A stretch of DNA of 64,000 bases from an uncultured Acetatifactor sp. (GCA_910585015.1 CAJUCT010000026.1:4828-68827), one strand, 5' to 3'. Counted from the stretch's first letter, positions 35,481 to 44,325 are shown. Numbers and translations are program-made. The notes: generated by a model not told the origin, from the letters alone.

Positions 35481-35536
35481 AGTTCCGCAAATTCCCTGCA
35501 TATACATCCCCGATAAGCAGTGTGCAGCCCCTTCAT
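35481..35536. repeat. 5'-leader repeat, family B
   Basis: This diverged copy begins AGTTCCGCAAATTCCCTGCA, directly upstream of the chimera gene, as in the other family B copies before proC and pfkA. An ATG inside it opens a frame that runs in phase into the downstream gene. Confidence 0.6.
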
Positions 35537-35693
35537 TATACCTATATTGACCGATGCGTTTTCCGAAGATATGCCGTTTTGAATGTCTCGGGACATTCCG
35601 TTTCGCATTCCCTGCGCTTTCACCTCAACTGTCAGAATTTTTTGGTAAATCGTTACAAAAAAAAATTAAATTTCTTATATTTTTCTAAACTTA

Positions 35694-35723
35694 TTGCAAT
35701 ATCCCCGCCATATATCGTATAAT
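35694..35723 (+). promoter_or_regulatory. Promoter for the sortase gene, possibly leaderless
   Basis: TTGCAA (35694-35699), 18-base spacer, TATAAT (35718-35723). The ATG at 35730 begins six bases after the -10, which would put the transcript start at or next to the start codon. Confidence 0.6.
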
Positions 35724-35729
35724 GAAGCC

Positions 35730-36611
35730 ATGAAAAAGAACACAAGAACACTATTTATCATTTTGGTCGTGCTGGGCATATGCTGCCTGGCGGCCGCGGG
35801 CGGGATTCTGTTGTACCGCCATCAGAGGGACAGGCAGTCCCAAGAGACACTGGAGGCTCTCCGCGCCTCCGCCGAAAACTACTTGCCGGCGGAGATGCCG
35901 GGGACTCCCCCTCCCTCACCCGTTCCCCCAGGATCCGAGCCCGACGGGAACCAGGCCCAAAGCACTCCCGATCCCACCGCCACCCCGGAACCTACGCCGG
36001 AGCCGGTAGAAAATCCCTACCAGGACAGTTTTCTGGCCAACGAAGATATGGCGGCCTGGCTGGTGGTGCCGGACACACGGATAGACTATCCCGTTATGTG
36101 GACTCCCCGTGACGAGAATTACTATCTTCGCCGGAACTTTGAAGGCAAGGATGACCAGAATGGCTGTCTGATTCTGGACACGGACAGCCGTGTGGATCCC
36201 ATGACCACCAACCTCATCATCCATGGTCACAACATGAAATCCGGAGCCATGTTCGGAGACTTGGAAAAATATAAGGATGAATCCTATTTTCAGGAACATC
36301 GTGAAATGCTGCTCCATACCGAGGAAGGACTTCACACCTACGAGGTGATCGCTGTTTTTCGGTCTCAGGTGTATAAAAAGACAGACCAGGTTTTTAAATT
36401 TTACCAGTTCTTCCAGGCGGACACCCAGGAGGAATTTGACGACTTTTACAACAATATCATGGAGTTATCCCTGTACGACACGGGAGTTACGGCGGAGTAT
36501 GGAGACCGCTTCCTGACTCTCTCCACCTGCTCCTATCATGTGGACCGGGGCCGTTTTGTGGTGGTGGCCCGGGAGACCGGCTGTGAAACCAGCTATGCCC
36601 CTTTCCGCTGA
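35730..36611 (+). CDS. Class B-like sortase
   Basis: This 293-residue membrane-anchored transpeptidase has one N-terminal helix (FIILVVLGICCLAAAGGILL). A Pro/Thr-rich linker (about 57-95) precedes the sortase domain from ~100. Catalytic residues are His in IIHGHNM (about 167), Cys in TLSTCSY (267) and Arg in GRFVVVAR (275). It cleaves a sorting motif and joins the protein to peptidoglycan. The VPKTG surface protein 206 bases downstream on the same strand is the obvious substrate. No ribosome binding site is visible before the ATG. Confidence 0.9.
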   Translation: MKKNTRTLFIILVVLGICCLAAAGGILLYRHQRDRQSQETLEALRASAENYLPAEMPGTPPPSPVPPGSEPDGNQAQSTPDPTATPEPTPEPVENPYQDSFLANEDMAAWLVVPDTRIDYPVMWTPRDENYYLRRNFEGKDDQNGCLILDTDSRVDPMTTNLIIHGHNMKSGAMFGDLEKYKDESYFQEHREMLLHTEEGLHTYEVIAVFRSQVYKKTDQVFKFYQFFQADTQEEFDDFYNNIMELSLYDTGVTAEYGDRFLTLSTCSYHVDRGRFVVVARETGCETSYAPFR

Positions 36612-36699
36612 TTTTTACGGATATGGTACCTGCCGCCGCGCATTTATGCAACGTCCTGCGCGGGCCAGGCGACATTGACTCACATACACATCTTATTAT

Positions 36700-36763
36700 A
36701 CTACATAACGCCAGAATTTACCGTACTGCATTGGTTAAACGTATATGGCTGGCGTTATGTAGT
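36700..36763. repeat. 64-bp palindromic element, copy 2
   Basis: It has the same 13-bp inverted ends ACTACATAACGCC / GGCGTTATGTAGT as 23198-23261, but the core is in reverse orientation, with two mismatches in 64 bases. It lies between the sortase and its putative substrate. Confidence 0.85.
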
Positions 36764-36817
36764 CAGGTTACTCGGAAATTTTAACTGTTAATCAGTACAA
36801 ATTAGGAGGTTATGAAC

Positions 36818-37741
36818 ATGAAAAGACTAAAAACCCTTGTTTCCCTGTTGGCGGCAGCAGCCATGCTGCTTCTTATGCCAAACACAGATCTGCCGCAGGT
36901 ATCCGCCGCGGAGCCTGTCACCTACTCTCTGAAATATGTGGAGGCCAATAATGAATGGCGTTACCATGTGGGCCCCTGGGACGACAACAATTCCGGCCAC
37001 AGGGAACTGTACTACCTGAAAGAATCCATAAAGGACGGCGATGTCATTGTGGTCGAGGGAGGCGATCAGGGCCTGACCCTGGAGTTGCCGGTAAACCTCA
37101 GCAGCATTACTTTTAACCATTCACACCTCGCCGTCATTACCGCAAAGAGTGTGGAAAACGTTTATGTGCTGCGGGACAGTGTGGCTGCCATCAACGGCGA
37201 CGTAAAAAATGCCCATGTATATGACAATGCGGTGGTAAATTTCAACAACAACGTGACCAACCTCTATATCACCAAGGAGATCTGCGGCCAGCAGACCATC
37301 GCTGTGGTGGGCACTGTGGACTACGTAAAGACCAGCGACGCCGAGAAGATATACAATGAAATGTACAATTTCCAGGCCAATTCCTTCCGACAGGAAGAAG
37401 GCATTCTGAAGACAGATGCCAGCAAGTACAGCATGGTTCCCGTTCCGACTGCTCCGGTTGTCCCCGGGGATCCGGCCGCTACCCTTCCGGTTGTTCCCGT
37501 GGATCCGACAGTTACCCTCCCGGTTGTTCCCACTGTTCCCGTGGATCCGACAGTTACTGTCCCTGTTGTTCCCACGGCTCCCGTGACACCCGTGGCCCCT
37601 GTGGTTCCGGTTACACCTGCCGACAGCCTGTATGACGACGTACCCAAAACCGGAGAGCCCCTTGCCCTGCCTGGCCTTTTGTTCATGGGGGCAGGTATCT
37701 GCTTCGGCGGCGCGTATCTGTTAAAGAGGAAAAGCGCTTAG
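36818..37741 (+). CDS. Sortase-anchored surface protein with VPKTG signal
   Basis: This 307-residue protein has a signal peptide (KTLVSLLAAAAMLLLMPNT, cleavage near VSAAEP). A ~170-residue extracellular domain of unknown fold follows, Asn/Val-rich and possibly beta-helical (repeating VENVYVLRDS, VKNAHVYDNA, VTNLYITKE). A Pro/Val/Thr repeat stalk comes next (VVPVDPTVT units, about 210-270). The C-terminal sorting signal is VPKTGE, then a hydrophobic helix and KRKSA. ATG 36818 is 8 bases from AGGAGGT, better than the ATG at 36812. It pairs with the upstream sortase. Confidence 0.88.
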   Translation: MKRLKTLVSLLAAAAMLLLMPNTDLPQVSAAEPVTYSLKYVEANNEWRYHVGPWDDNNSGHRELYYLKESIKDGDVIVVEGGDQGLTLELPVNLSSITFNHSHLAVITAKSVENVYVLRDSVAAINGDVKNAHVYDNAVVNFNNNVTNLYITKEICGQQTIAVVGTVDYVKTSDAEKIYNEMYNFQANSFRQEEGILKTDASKYSMVPVPTAPVVPGDPAATLPVVPVDPTVTLPVVPTVPVDPTVTVPVVPTAPVTPVAPVVPVTPADSLYDDVPKTGEPLALPGLLFMGAGICFGGAYLLKRKSA

Positions 37742-37763
37742 TCGCTCTGTGTATATTTATTAT

Positions 37764-37800
37764 AAAAGGTCATATCTCCCCAGGGAGATATGACCTTTTT
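37764..37800. terminator. Bidirectional terminator
   Basis: A perfect 14-bp stem AGGTCATATCTCCC / GGGAGATATGACCT with a CA loop, A run before and T run after. It serves the surface protein gene and the convergent deacetylase gene. Confidence 0.9.
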
Positions 37801-37823
37801 CGCAGGCATTGATCATAACGTTT

Positions 37824-38678
37824 TTATTGCTGTGCCAGATCCGACAGGGGCTTGAAAGTATAACCCATCTCTTCCCATTTTGTCAAAAGTTCATCCATGA
37901 TCTCCCCATTGGTCTGGGAAGTGCTATGTAGCAGTACGATGGCTCCGGGATGAATCCGGGACAGCAGTTTATCAAAAGCTTCCTCATGGGTGGGTTGTTT
38001 ATCCTGATACCAGTCCACATAGGCCAGGCTCCAGAAAAAGGTGGTGTAACCCAGTTCCTTTGCCATCTGCAGATTCTCCGTACTGTACTTTCCCTGGGGC
38101 GGCCTGTAATAAGCAGTCATTTCCTGCCCTGTGATCTCCTTATACAGCGCCGCCACATCATTCATCTCTTTAGCAAAAGCTTCCTTGTCGGAAATGCTGG
38201 ACATATCCGGGTGATGGTAGGTATGGTTGCCCACAGTGTGTCCCTCTTCCACCATCCTCTTCACCAGTTCCGGCGCAGACTCCAGATAATGTCCCACCAC
38301 AAAGAAGGTGGCTGGGGCATTGTGCTTTTTCAGCGCATCCAGTATTGGTTCCGTGTTGCCGTTCTCATAGCCTGCATCAAAGGTCAGATAGATCACCTTA
38401 TCCTGGGCGCCTCCCACATAGTAGGCATTGTATTTGGCAAGTTCCGCCGCAGATACATTGCCGCTTGGCTGACTGCCCTCCTGTCCAAATCCCAGCCCCC
38501 AGTTCTCCGGCGACTGTGCTATAGCGGAAGTCGCCATCACGCCCTGGGTGGCAGCCCCCACCGCCCTTCCCAGCAGGAACATGGCCAGCAGGAAAACCGC
38601 TGTCAGCGCTATCTTGGGATAGTTGAGCTTCTTCCAGTCCACATCCTTCCAGCTAATATTTTTCATTCGCTCCAGCAT
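37824..38678 (-). CDS. Polysaccharide deacetylase, PdaA-like
   Basis: This 284-residue protein is anchored by one N-terminal helix (IALTAVFLLAMFLLGRAVG). Its NodB domain has motif 1 VIYLTFDAGYENGNTEPIL (catalytic Asp pair region), motif 2 HTVGNHTYHHPDMSS (metal His residues), motif 3 YYRPPQGKYS and motif 5 GAIVLLHS. TFDAGYENG is typical of PdaA-type N-acetylmuramic-acid deacetylases, which prepare spore cortex; other peptidoglycan deacetylation is possible. Start ATG 38676-38678, five bases after GGAG. Confidence 0.88.
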   Translation of the reverse strand: MLERMKNISWKDVDWKKLNYPKIALTAVFLLAMFLLGRAVGAATQGVMATSAIAQSPENWGLGFGQEGSQPSGNVSAAELAKYNAYYVGGAQDKVIYLTFDAGYENGNTEPILDALKKHNAPATFFVVGHYLESAPELVKRMVEEGHTVGNHTYHHPDMSSISDKEAFAKEMNDVAALYKEITGQEMTAYYRPPQGKYSTENLQMAKELGYTTFFWSLAYVDWYQDKQPTHEEAFDKLLSRIHPGAIVLLHSTSQTNGEIMDELLTKWEEMGYTFKPLSDLAQQ

Positions 38679-38749
38679 CATAACTCCTGACACTTTTTGT
38701 AGCTAATATATGTACAGCCGGAGAAAAAAAGACCATAGGCCTGCCAATA

Positions 38750-39448
38750 TTACCCTTTTTCCTTTTTTGCTCCTTTCTGATCCAGATGGAACCAGCGCTC
38801 TAATCTGCTCCTGGGAAGGAAATAATTTACCAGAAGCGCAATAATCACACCTACGCCGGTGTCAATCATACGGTGAATGGCATAATCTATGTGGTGCGCC
38901 GGCGTGTTAAACAGAATGATACACAACACCACTCCACCCGGCTGTACACCTCCCGGCCAGTGAAACATCACGCACATGGAGATAAGGGCGATAATCCCCA
39001 AAAACACCATGGGAAGGCGCAGCCAATAACATCCTTCCGGGTAAGCCAGATGTTCCAGCCAGTATAACCCCAACCCGATAAACCCGCCGATGACTGTGCC
39101 GAAGAAACGGTTACCCCCGCTGCGGCGGGACTCTTCCATATCCGCGCCCATGCCGAAAATGGCCCCGATACAGGCAAATGTAGGGTTGCTGTTTGGCAGA
39201 AATACATAGATCAAAGCCGTGAACATTGCTGCCAGAGCCGTCTTTATACTGCGAAAACCCAGCCCCGGAATCGGGGCATGTACCGGATTATGCTGTCCTG
39301 TGTGATGATCTATATGCGTTGTCCCATGTGACTCTATATGCTGCTGCTCCTCATGTTGTGCGGCTTGCCTTCCCACACCTTGTACAGCCTGCTCTTCCAC
39401 GCTTTGCGCAGGCTGCCGCTCTACGCTCGGTTCCTTATTCAGCTTCAT
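38750..39448 (-). CDS. FUSC/aromatic-acid-exporter-like membrane protein
   Basis: In this 232-residue protein, the first ~60 residues are hydrophilic and Gln/His/Glu-rich. About five membrane helices follow (TALAAMFTALIYVFLPNSNP, GTVIGGFIGLGLYWLEHLAY, LPMVFLGIIALISMCVMFH, VVLCIILFN, IDTGVGVIIALLVNYFLP). The pattern matches the ArAE/FUSC N-terminal membrane domain; the cytoplasmic domain of larger members is absent. The start has only a weak GGGGTGGGG upstream and could be further in. The substrate is unknown. Confidence 0.75.
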   Translation of the reverse strand: MKLNKEPSVERQPAQSVEEQAVQGVGRQAAQHEEQQHIESHGTTHIDHHTGQHNPVHAPIPGLGFRSIKTALAAMFTALIYVFLPNSNPTFACIGAIFGMGADMEESRRSGGNRFFGTVIGGFIGLGLYWLEHLAYPEGCYWLRLPMVFLGIIALISMCVMFHWPGGVQPGGVVLCIILFNTPAHHIDYAIHRMIDTGVGVIIALLVNYFLPRSRLERWFHLDQKGAKKEKG

Positions 39449-39505
39449 GCCGATTCCCCACCCCGTTCCATATTGGGCAACTTCATCTGAAGGTTCTGCC
39501 CCTGA

Positions 39506-40777
39506 TCACTTCAGCATCATTTTAATTATTTCTTTGTCTGTCTGGTGCATACCCACCTTTCCGATATATCCCACACAGCTGATGGTTTCTCCGGCATCTT
39601 CTTTCAAAATTCCGGTGTATGCCTCATACTCCTTGTTCTGCATGGCCAGGTAATGCGCCATCATGGACGCATCCAGACTGGACGCGATTTTGGCCGCGCA
39701 GGAAATCTTGGCGCCGTCACAGATGATGCCGGGAATGTTGGCCAGGGTGTTGTCAATGGTGGCCTTTATCTGCGCAAGCGTTCCCCCGGCCATGTATGTA
39801 ATGGCTGCAGCCGACGCGCAGGAGGCGGACACAGCCCCGCAGAAAGCCGATAGCTTACCAATAAATTCCTTCTGATATATGGTAAGCAGGCTGGCAAATA
39901 CCAGGGAGCGATACAACTTTTCCGACGGGATATTCTTCTCTCTGGCATACACAATCACCGGAACCGAGGAGGCAATGCCTTGGTTTCCGCTGCCGGAGTT
40001 GATAATAACCGGCATATCACAGCCGCCCATGCGGGCTTCAGATGCGGCTGCCGCGAACGCTTTCATACGGGTGACCACCCCGTCCGCATAGGATCCCCGG
40101 ATCACACGTCCGATCCCAATGCCATAGTCCCCGGAAATTCCCTCATATGCTATGTCCATATTATAGCGAATCTGCCGCTCATAGATATCTCGTATCAGCG
40201 CCAGATCCACCTCGTCCGCAAAGTTCTTGATGGTCTCCAGGGTAAGGCCGGATCGGTCGGTGGAATAGCCTTTGGCCGCTGACTCCTTTGCTTTTTCAAA
40301 GATTACATTGCCATCCCGGGTAATGGAAACCACATTGGTGTGGGTATGTCTTACCTCCACCTCCACGGTATGTCCCGCCGCAGATAACTCAATGATAAAA
40401 TGAAGGGGTATCTCGGAATCCAGAAACTCCACCTTGCAGCACCCCTTTTCCAAAAGTTCTCTGGTGCGGCTCCTCTCCGCCTCACCTGCCTTTTCCAGCA
40501 CTTCCATACCGGCGGAAGCATCTCCCGCCAGTCCGCCCAATATGCACGCCGTCTCAATGCCTGTCAGTCCGCCCGAATTGGGAATGGTTACGCAGCGCAC
40601 ATTTTTAATCATATTTCCGGAACATTTGGCAGTGATCCGCTCCGGCTCACAGCCCAAAACTTCTCTTCCCCTGGCGGCAGCATAGGCCAAAGCAATCGGC
40701 TCCGTACACCCCATGGCGGGAACCAGTTCCTCCCTGATAATACTTATAAATTCGTCCTGTAAATTATTTTCTAACAT
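39506..40777 (-). CDS. L-cysteine desulfidase / UPF0597-family (CyuA-like) enzyme
   Basis: This 423-residue protein is of the serine dehydratase alpha-like fold. It starts with VPAMGCTEPIALAYAAARG, whose Cys is a cluster ligand in this family. It also has IPNSGGLTGIETACILGGL, INSGSGNQGIASSVPVIVYA, and further cysteines in AFCGAVSASCASAA and ICDGAKISCAAK that fit an oxygen-labile iron-sulfur site. The likely reaction is L-cysteine to pyruvate, ammonia and sulfide. L-serine ammonia-lyase activity is an alternative. GGAGGTCAAGGTACC precedes the ATG. Confidence 0.88.
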   Translation of the reverse strand: MLENNLQDEFISIIREELVPAMGCTEPIALAYAAARGREVLGCEPERITAKCSGNMIKNVRCVTIPNSGGLTGIETACILGGLAGDASAGMEVLEKAGEAERSRTRELLEKGCCKVEFLDSEIPLHFIIELSAAGHTVEVEVRHTHTNVVSITRDGNVIFEKAKESAAKGYSTDRSGLTLETIKNFADEVDLALIRDIYERQIRYNMDIAYEGISGDYGIGIGRVIRGSYADGVVTRMKAFAAAASEARMGGCDMPVIINSGSGNQGIASSVPVIVYAREKNIPSEKLYRSLVFASLLTIYQKEFIGKLSAFCGAVSASCASAAAITYMAGGTLAQIKATIDNTLANIPGIICDGAKISCAAKIASSLDASMMAHYLAMQNKEYEAYTGILKEDAGETISCVGYIGKVGMHQTDKEIIKMMLK

Positions 40778-40826
40778 GGTACCTTGACCTCCGTATGTAA
40801 TGTACGAATATTATCGTATTTGCCGC

Positions 40827-40850
40827 AAAAAGAGGCGTCTCCTGCCTCTT
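40827..40850 (-). terminator. Terminator of dgt
   Basis: AAGAGGC / GCCTCTT stem with TTTTTGC tail on the minus strand, about 100 bases after the dgt stop. Confidence 0.65.
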
Positions 40851-40952
40851 GGTTTTCATAATGTCCTCCACAATGACAAAGGTAGATTGATGGTGCTATT
40901 GTGAGAAGAACGGGCATGGGATGATTCCCTTTTTGAGCAGACACAGGATAAC

Positions 40953-42365
40953 TTATGCGATGCCGCTCAATTCCTGGTACAGCCTCTTGGCATAGCTGTC
41001 CGTCATGCCGCAGATGGAGTCCGTCACCAGCAGAAGGCGCATATACAGCTTTTCCTCCGGGCTCTTGTCCCGGCTGTAATATTGGTAAATCGCTTTATAG
41101 TTGTCGGAGACCAGTGTCATAAGCTTGGCCTGCACCGCCGTCACGGGCTGTCCGCTGTCATACACTATGGCGGCATCCACAAAGCGCTCCAGCAGGAAGT
41201 CCATAATAGTCTCCGCGGCGATTTCCAGCTTGTAGATCGGCTCCGAGACGAAGGCATACCGATAGGCAATATCTCCCAGCACATCCGCCATCCTGGCCCG
41301 GTCTTCCCCTGTCAGCAATTCCTTCCTGTAGGTTCCCGCCATAATCTCCCTGTAATTCTGCGCAAAATTATCCGTGGCGCATGCCAACAGTTCCCCCTGT
41401 ATATAGACAATCCAATTCTGCACCGCATAAGCCTCCGGGGCAGATACCCCCCGCTCCTGGCCTTTGCCATATCTTTTCTCCAAGGCATCTACCAGCCCAA
41501 AATACTTCTCTCCCGCCTCCAGCTTCCGCCCACAGGCCCGCAGTTCCGCCACAAGCTGCCGATAGGTAATGCAGCCCTTTTTAAAGGCGTCCTCCACATC
41601 CGCCGTCTTGTAGGCGATATCGTCCGCCGCCTCCAGCACAAAGGCCAGAGGATGCCTGTATCCCGCCGTACCCAGCGTCTGCTGTATCTGCTGAAACAAG
41701 TCCTGCTCCGCGTAAAAGTAACCCATCTTTTTTGTGCGGATATCCCCGCTTTCCCTGTCAATTTCCAGAGAAGAAACCGGATATTTGATAATCGTGCCCA
41801 ACAAAGCCTGGGTCAGGTTCATGCCATGCGCATCCACCAGATAGTGCAGCTTACTTACCAGCCGCAGTGCCTGGGTGTTGCCTTCAAACTCATAGAAATC
41901 CGCCTGCATCTGCTCAGTCAGCAGTTCCTTCAGGGGCCTGCCCTGCAGCTGAAGCCGTCCCATATGCGCCCTGAACCATTCCCGGATCACCGTCTCCCCG
42001 AAATGCCCAAAGGGTGGATTCCCAATATCGTGCAGCAGTCCGGCGCATTGCAGAATATCACAGATATATCCCTGGTACTCCGGCTTAAAATCCGGGTCTT
42101 TTACCTCCTGCAAAATCTTTCGGGAGATGTTCTGTCCCAGAGATTTGCCAAAGGAAGACACTTCCAGCGAATGGGTGAGCCTGGTGCGGATAAAATCGCT
42201 CTTATCCAGCGGAAACACCTGGGTCTTGTCCTGCAGCCGCCGGAAGGAGGCGCTGCCGATGATCCTGTGATAGTCCTTCTCATATTCCGTTCGCAAATCT
42301 TCCGCGCCGGCCCTTTTCCGTACCGGCCGTATCCGCTCGTCGCTCAGCAGCTTGCTCCACTCCAT
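40953..42365 (-). CDS. dgt: dGTP triphosphohydrolase-like HD protein
   Basis: Dgt hydrolyses dGTP to deoxyguanosine and triphosphate and adjusts dNTP pools. The 470-residue protein has FRRLQDKTQVFPLDKSDFIR and TRLTHSLEV near residue 60 with the first metal His. The HD motif is GLLHDIGNPPFGHFGE, and EAADDIAYKTADVEDAFKKG carries the later Asp. The start at 42365 is behind AGGAGGAAGGCTGCC. It follows a small DAK-associated domain gene by 80 bases on the same strand. Confidence 0.9.
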   Translation of the reverse strand: MEWSKLLSDERIRPVRKRAGAEDLRTEYEKDYHRIIGSASFRRLQDKTQVFPLDKSDFIRTRLTHSLEVSSFGKSLGQNISRKILQEVKDPDFKPEYQGYICDILQCAGLLHDIGNPPFGHFGETVIREWFRAHMGRLQLQGRPLKELLTEQMQADFYEFEGNTQALRLVSKLHYLVDAHGMNLTQALLGTIIKYPVSSLEIDRESGDIRTKKMGYFYAEQDLFQQIQQTLGTAGYRHPLAFVLEAADDIAYKTADVEDAFKKGCITYRQLVAELRACGRKLEAGEKYFGLVDALEKRYGKGQERGVSAPEAYAVQNWIVYIQGELLACATDNFAQNYREIMAGTYRKELLTGEDRARMADVLGDIAYRYAFVSEPIYKLEIAAETIMDFLLERFVDAAIVYDSGQPVTAVQAKLMTLVSDNYKAIYQYYSRDKSPEEKLYMRLLLVTDSICGMTDSYAKRLYQELSGIA

Positions 42366-42444
42366 GGCAGCCTTCCTCCTGTCTCCTTTATTCCAAAATA
42401 CGCGTTTGCGAAACTCCCTTTCCGGTAACAGTGGATGGGCAATA

Positions 42445-42702
42445 TTACCCCTGCAATCCTCTGGCCTGGCGGTCCATATCCTCCACCACGATATCATATA
42501 TCTCCCCCAGGCCCGCGCAATATTCCAATACCTGCCAGGGCTCGTTGGTGTGGAAATGGATCTTAATCAATTCCTCGTCTCCCACCGCCAGCAGGCAGTC
42601 ACCTTTAAAATGCTCTGTGATATAGTCATTGATGGCATCCTCATCCAGATCATGCCCCTCAATCAACAACTGTGTGTCATACCGAAATTCCAATGATCCC
42701 AT
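42445..42702 (-). CDS. Stand-alone DAK-associated (YloV/DegV-linked) domain protein
   Basis: This 85-residue protein matches the middle domain that links DAK2 kinase to DegV-like parts in fatty-acid kinase FakA/YloV. Segments are EFRYDTQLLIEGHDLDEDAI, GDCLLAVGDEELIKIHFHTN and VLEYCAGLGEIYDIVVEDM. No kinase or DegV domain is attached or adjacent. GGGAAGAGGTAATT precedes ATG 42702. A second in-frame ATG in the leader repeat at 42772-42774, with its own AAGGTAAG, would add 24 residues. Confidence 0.75.
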   Translation of the reverse strand: MGSLEFRYDTQLLIEGHDLDEDAINDYITEHFKGDCLLAVGDEELIKIHFHTNEPWQVLEYCAGLGEIYDIVVEDMDRQARGLQG

Positions 42703-42711
42703 AATTACCTC

Positions 42712-42937
42712 TTCCCTGCATATCGCAGGCCGGGCCTGCGATATTGCGTTAATGCGTATTTGGATGTGAAACATCCAAACTTACCTTGTCCCTGCATAAC
42801 GCTGGCTAAGCCTGCGATACTGCGTTAATGCGTATTTGGATGTGAAACATCCAAACTTACCTCTTTCCTGCATATCGCAGGCCGGGCCTGCGATACTGCG
42901 CTAATGCGTATTTGGATGTGAAACATCCAGACTTACC
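42712..42937. repeat. Three tandem family A leader repeats
   Basis: Units from about 42715, 42791 and 42867 have a 76-bp period. Each has a first hairpin (GCAGGC...GCCTGC in units 1 and 3) and the invariant TTTGGATGT / ACATCCAAA hairpin (ACATCCAGA in unit 3). They fill the gap between the MATE gene and the DAK-associated gene. Confidence 0.9.
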
Positions 42938-42948
42938 CTTCTTGTTAT

Positions 42949-44304
42949 TTAACTCTGCTGCATATTACACTGCCTGAATATCCTCATCAGCATAAATACG
43001 GCAGCCGCCGCCAGTACCATCTCCGCAAAGGGCTGGGCGTAGGGCAGGCCGTACAGGGGGACCAGCCAGTTTAAGATAAACAGGGCCGGAATCTCCAGCA
43101 CAATCTTACGCATCAGGGCAAAGACAAGCGCGTTTTTGCCCTTTCCCAGAGCCTGGAACACGCCCACGGCCAGGAAATCCATGCCCAGAAACGGCATTGA
43201 CAGACAAAAGCCCCGCAGAAATTCTGTTCCGTAGGCTATGATGGACTCGTTCTCCATGAAAGCTCTGGTCAGCCCCGCCGAGAAGATCCAGAACAGGGCC
43301 ATCACACAAAACAGCGCCGGGATCATCAGCTTTATGGCAAAAGTGATGGCCTTCTTCATCCGTGGATGGTTGCCGCTGGCATAGTTATAGCTGATAAGCG
43401 GCATGATGCCCTGGGAGAAGCCCAGCGCAATCTGCAGCGGCACCATGCTGATCTTCTGGGATATGCCCATGGCCGCCACCGCGTCCGCTCCGTACTCAGA
43501 GGTGAAATTGTTCAGTATTGTCATGCCCGTCACATTCAGCAGATTCTGAATGGACGCAGGAATGCCCACGCCGCAGATACCCAGCACAATGGCCGTGTTC
43601 CAGCCCAACATCCGGGGGTTTACGCAGACATAGGTGCTTTTCCTCTTCACATACAGCAGCACAAAGAAATAAGCACACGCCACGCAGTTGGACAAAAAGG
43701 TGGCCAGGCCTGCGCCCGCCGCCCCCATATTAAGCCCCCAGGGCATGATGAATATGGGATCCAGCACAATGTTCAGCAGACAGCCGCTCATGGTGCCTAC
43801 GCTGGCATGGAGGGACGCCCCCTCGGAGCGCACCAGATAAGCCAGCACCACATTCAAGATGGCCGGTATTGCACCGCAGGACACGGTCCACAGCATATAG
43901 GCCGCCGTGGCGGGCCCGGTCACCGTATCCGCCCCCAGCATTACCAGCAGCGGATTTTTTAGCGCTGTGCAGAGCGCGGCAAATATGGCGCCGCAGAAAA
44001 GCGCACAGTAGAAACCGACAGCCGAACTCCTGCGCACCATATCGTACTCCTTGCGTCCCAGAGCACGGCTCATCATGCTGGAGGTGCCCACGCCAAACAG
44101 ATTGTTCACTGCATTGAAAGCCAGCAGCACCGGAGCCGCCAGCGTCACGGCGGCATTTTGCAGAGGATCGTTCAGCATTCCCACAAAATAGGTGTCCGCC
44201 AGATTGTACAACACCATCACCAGGCTGCTCAGAATCGTGGGAACGGCCAGCTTTGCCACAGCCTTGGGGATGGGCATGGATTCAAACAGAAAATTTTTAT
44301 CCAT
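42949..44304 (-). CDS. MATE-family efflux transporter
   Basis: This 451-residue protein has twelve predicted membrane helices in two homologous halves. Typical segments are VPTILSSLVMVLYNLADTYF in the first helix and MGISQKISMVPLQIALGFSQ / GIMPLISYNYASGN in the second half. It exports drugs or metabolites with Na+ or H+. The substrate is not predictable. Only a weak ribosome binding site is next to the ATG; GGAGGTGACC lies ~20 bases upstream at the end of the helicase gene, so the true start could be a non-ATG codon slightly earlier. Confidence 0.9.
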   Translation of the reverse strand: MDKNFLFESMPIPKAVAKLAVPTILSSLVMVLYNLADTYFVGMLNDPLQNAAVTLAAPVLLAFNAVNNLFGVGTSSMMSRALGRKEYDMVRRSSAVGFYCALFCGAIFAALCTALKNPLLVMLGADTVTGPATAAYMLWTVSCGAIPAILNVVLAYLVRSEGASLHASVGTMSGCLLNIVLDPIFIMPWGLNMGAAGAGLATFLSNCVACAYFFVLLYVKRKSTYVCVNPRMLGWNTAIVLGICGVGIPASIQNLLNVTGMTILNNFTSEYGADAVAAMGISQKISMVPLQIALGFSQGIMPLISYNYASGNHPRMKKAITFAIKLMIPALFCVMALFWIFSAGLTRAFMENESIIAYGTEFLRGFCLSMPFLGMDFLAVGVFQALGKGKNALVFALMRKIVLEIPALFILNWLVPLYGLPYAQPFAEMVLAAAAVFMLMRIFRQCNMQQS

Positions 44305-44325
44305 TGATTTCGTATTCAGATATGG

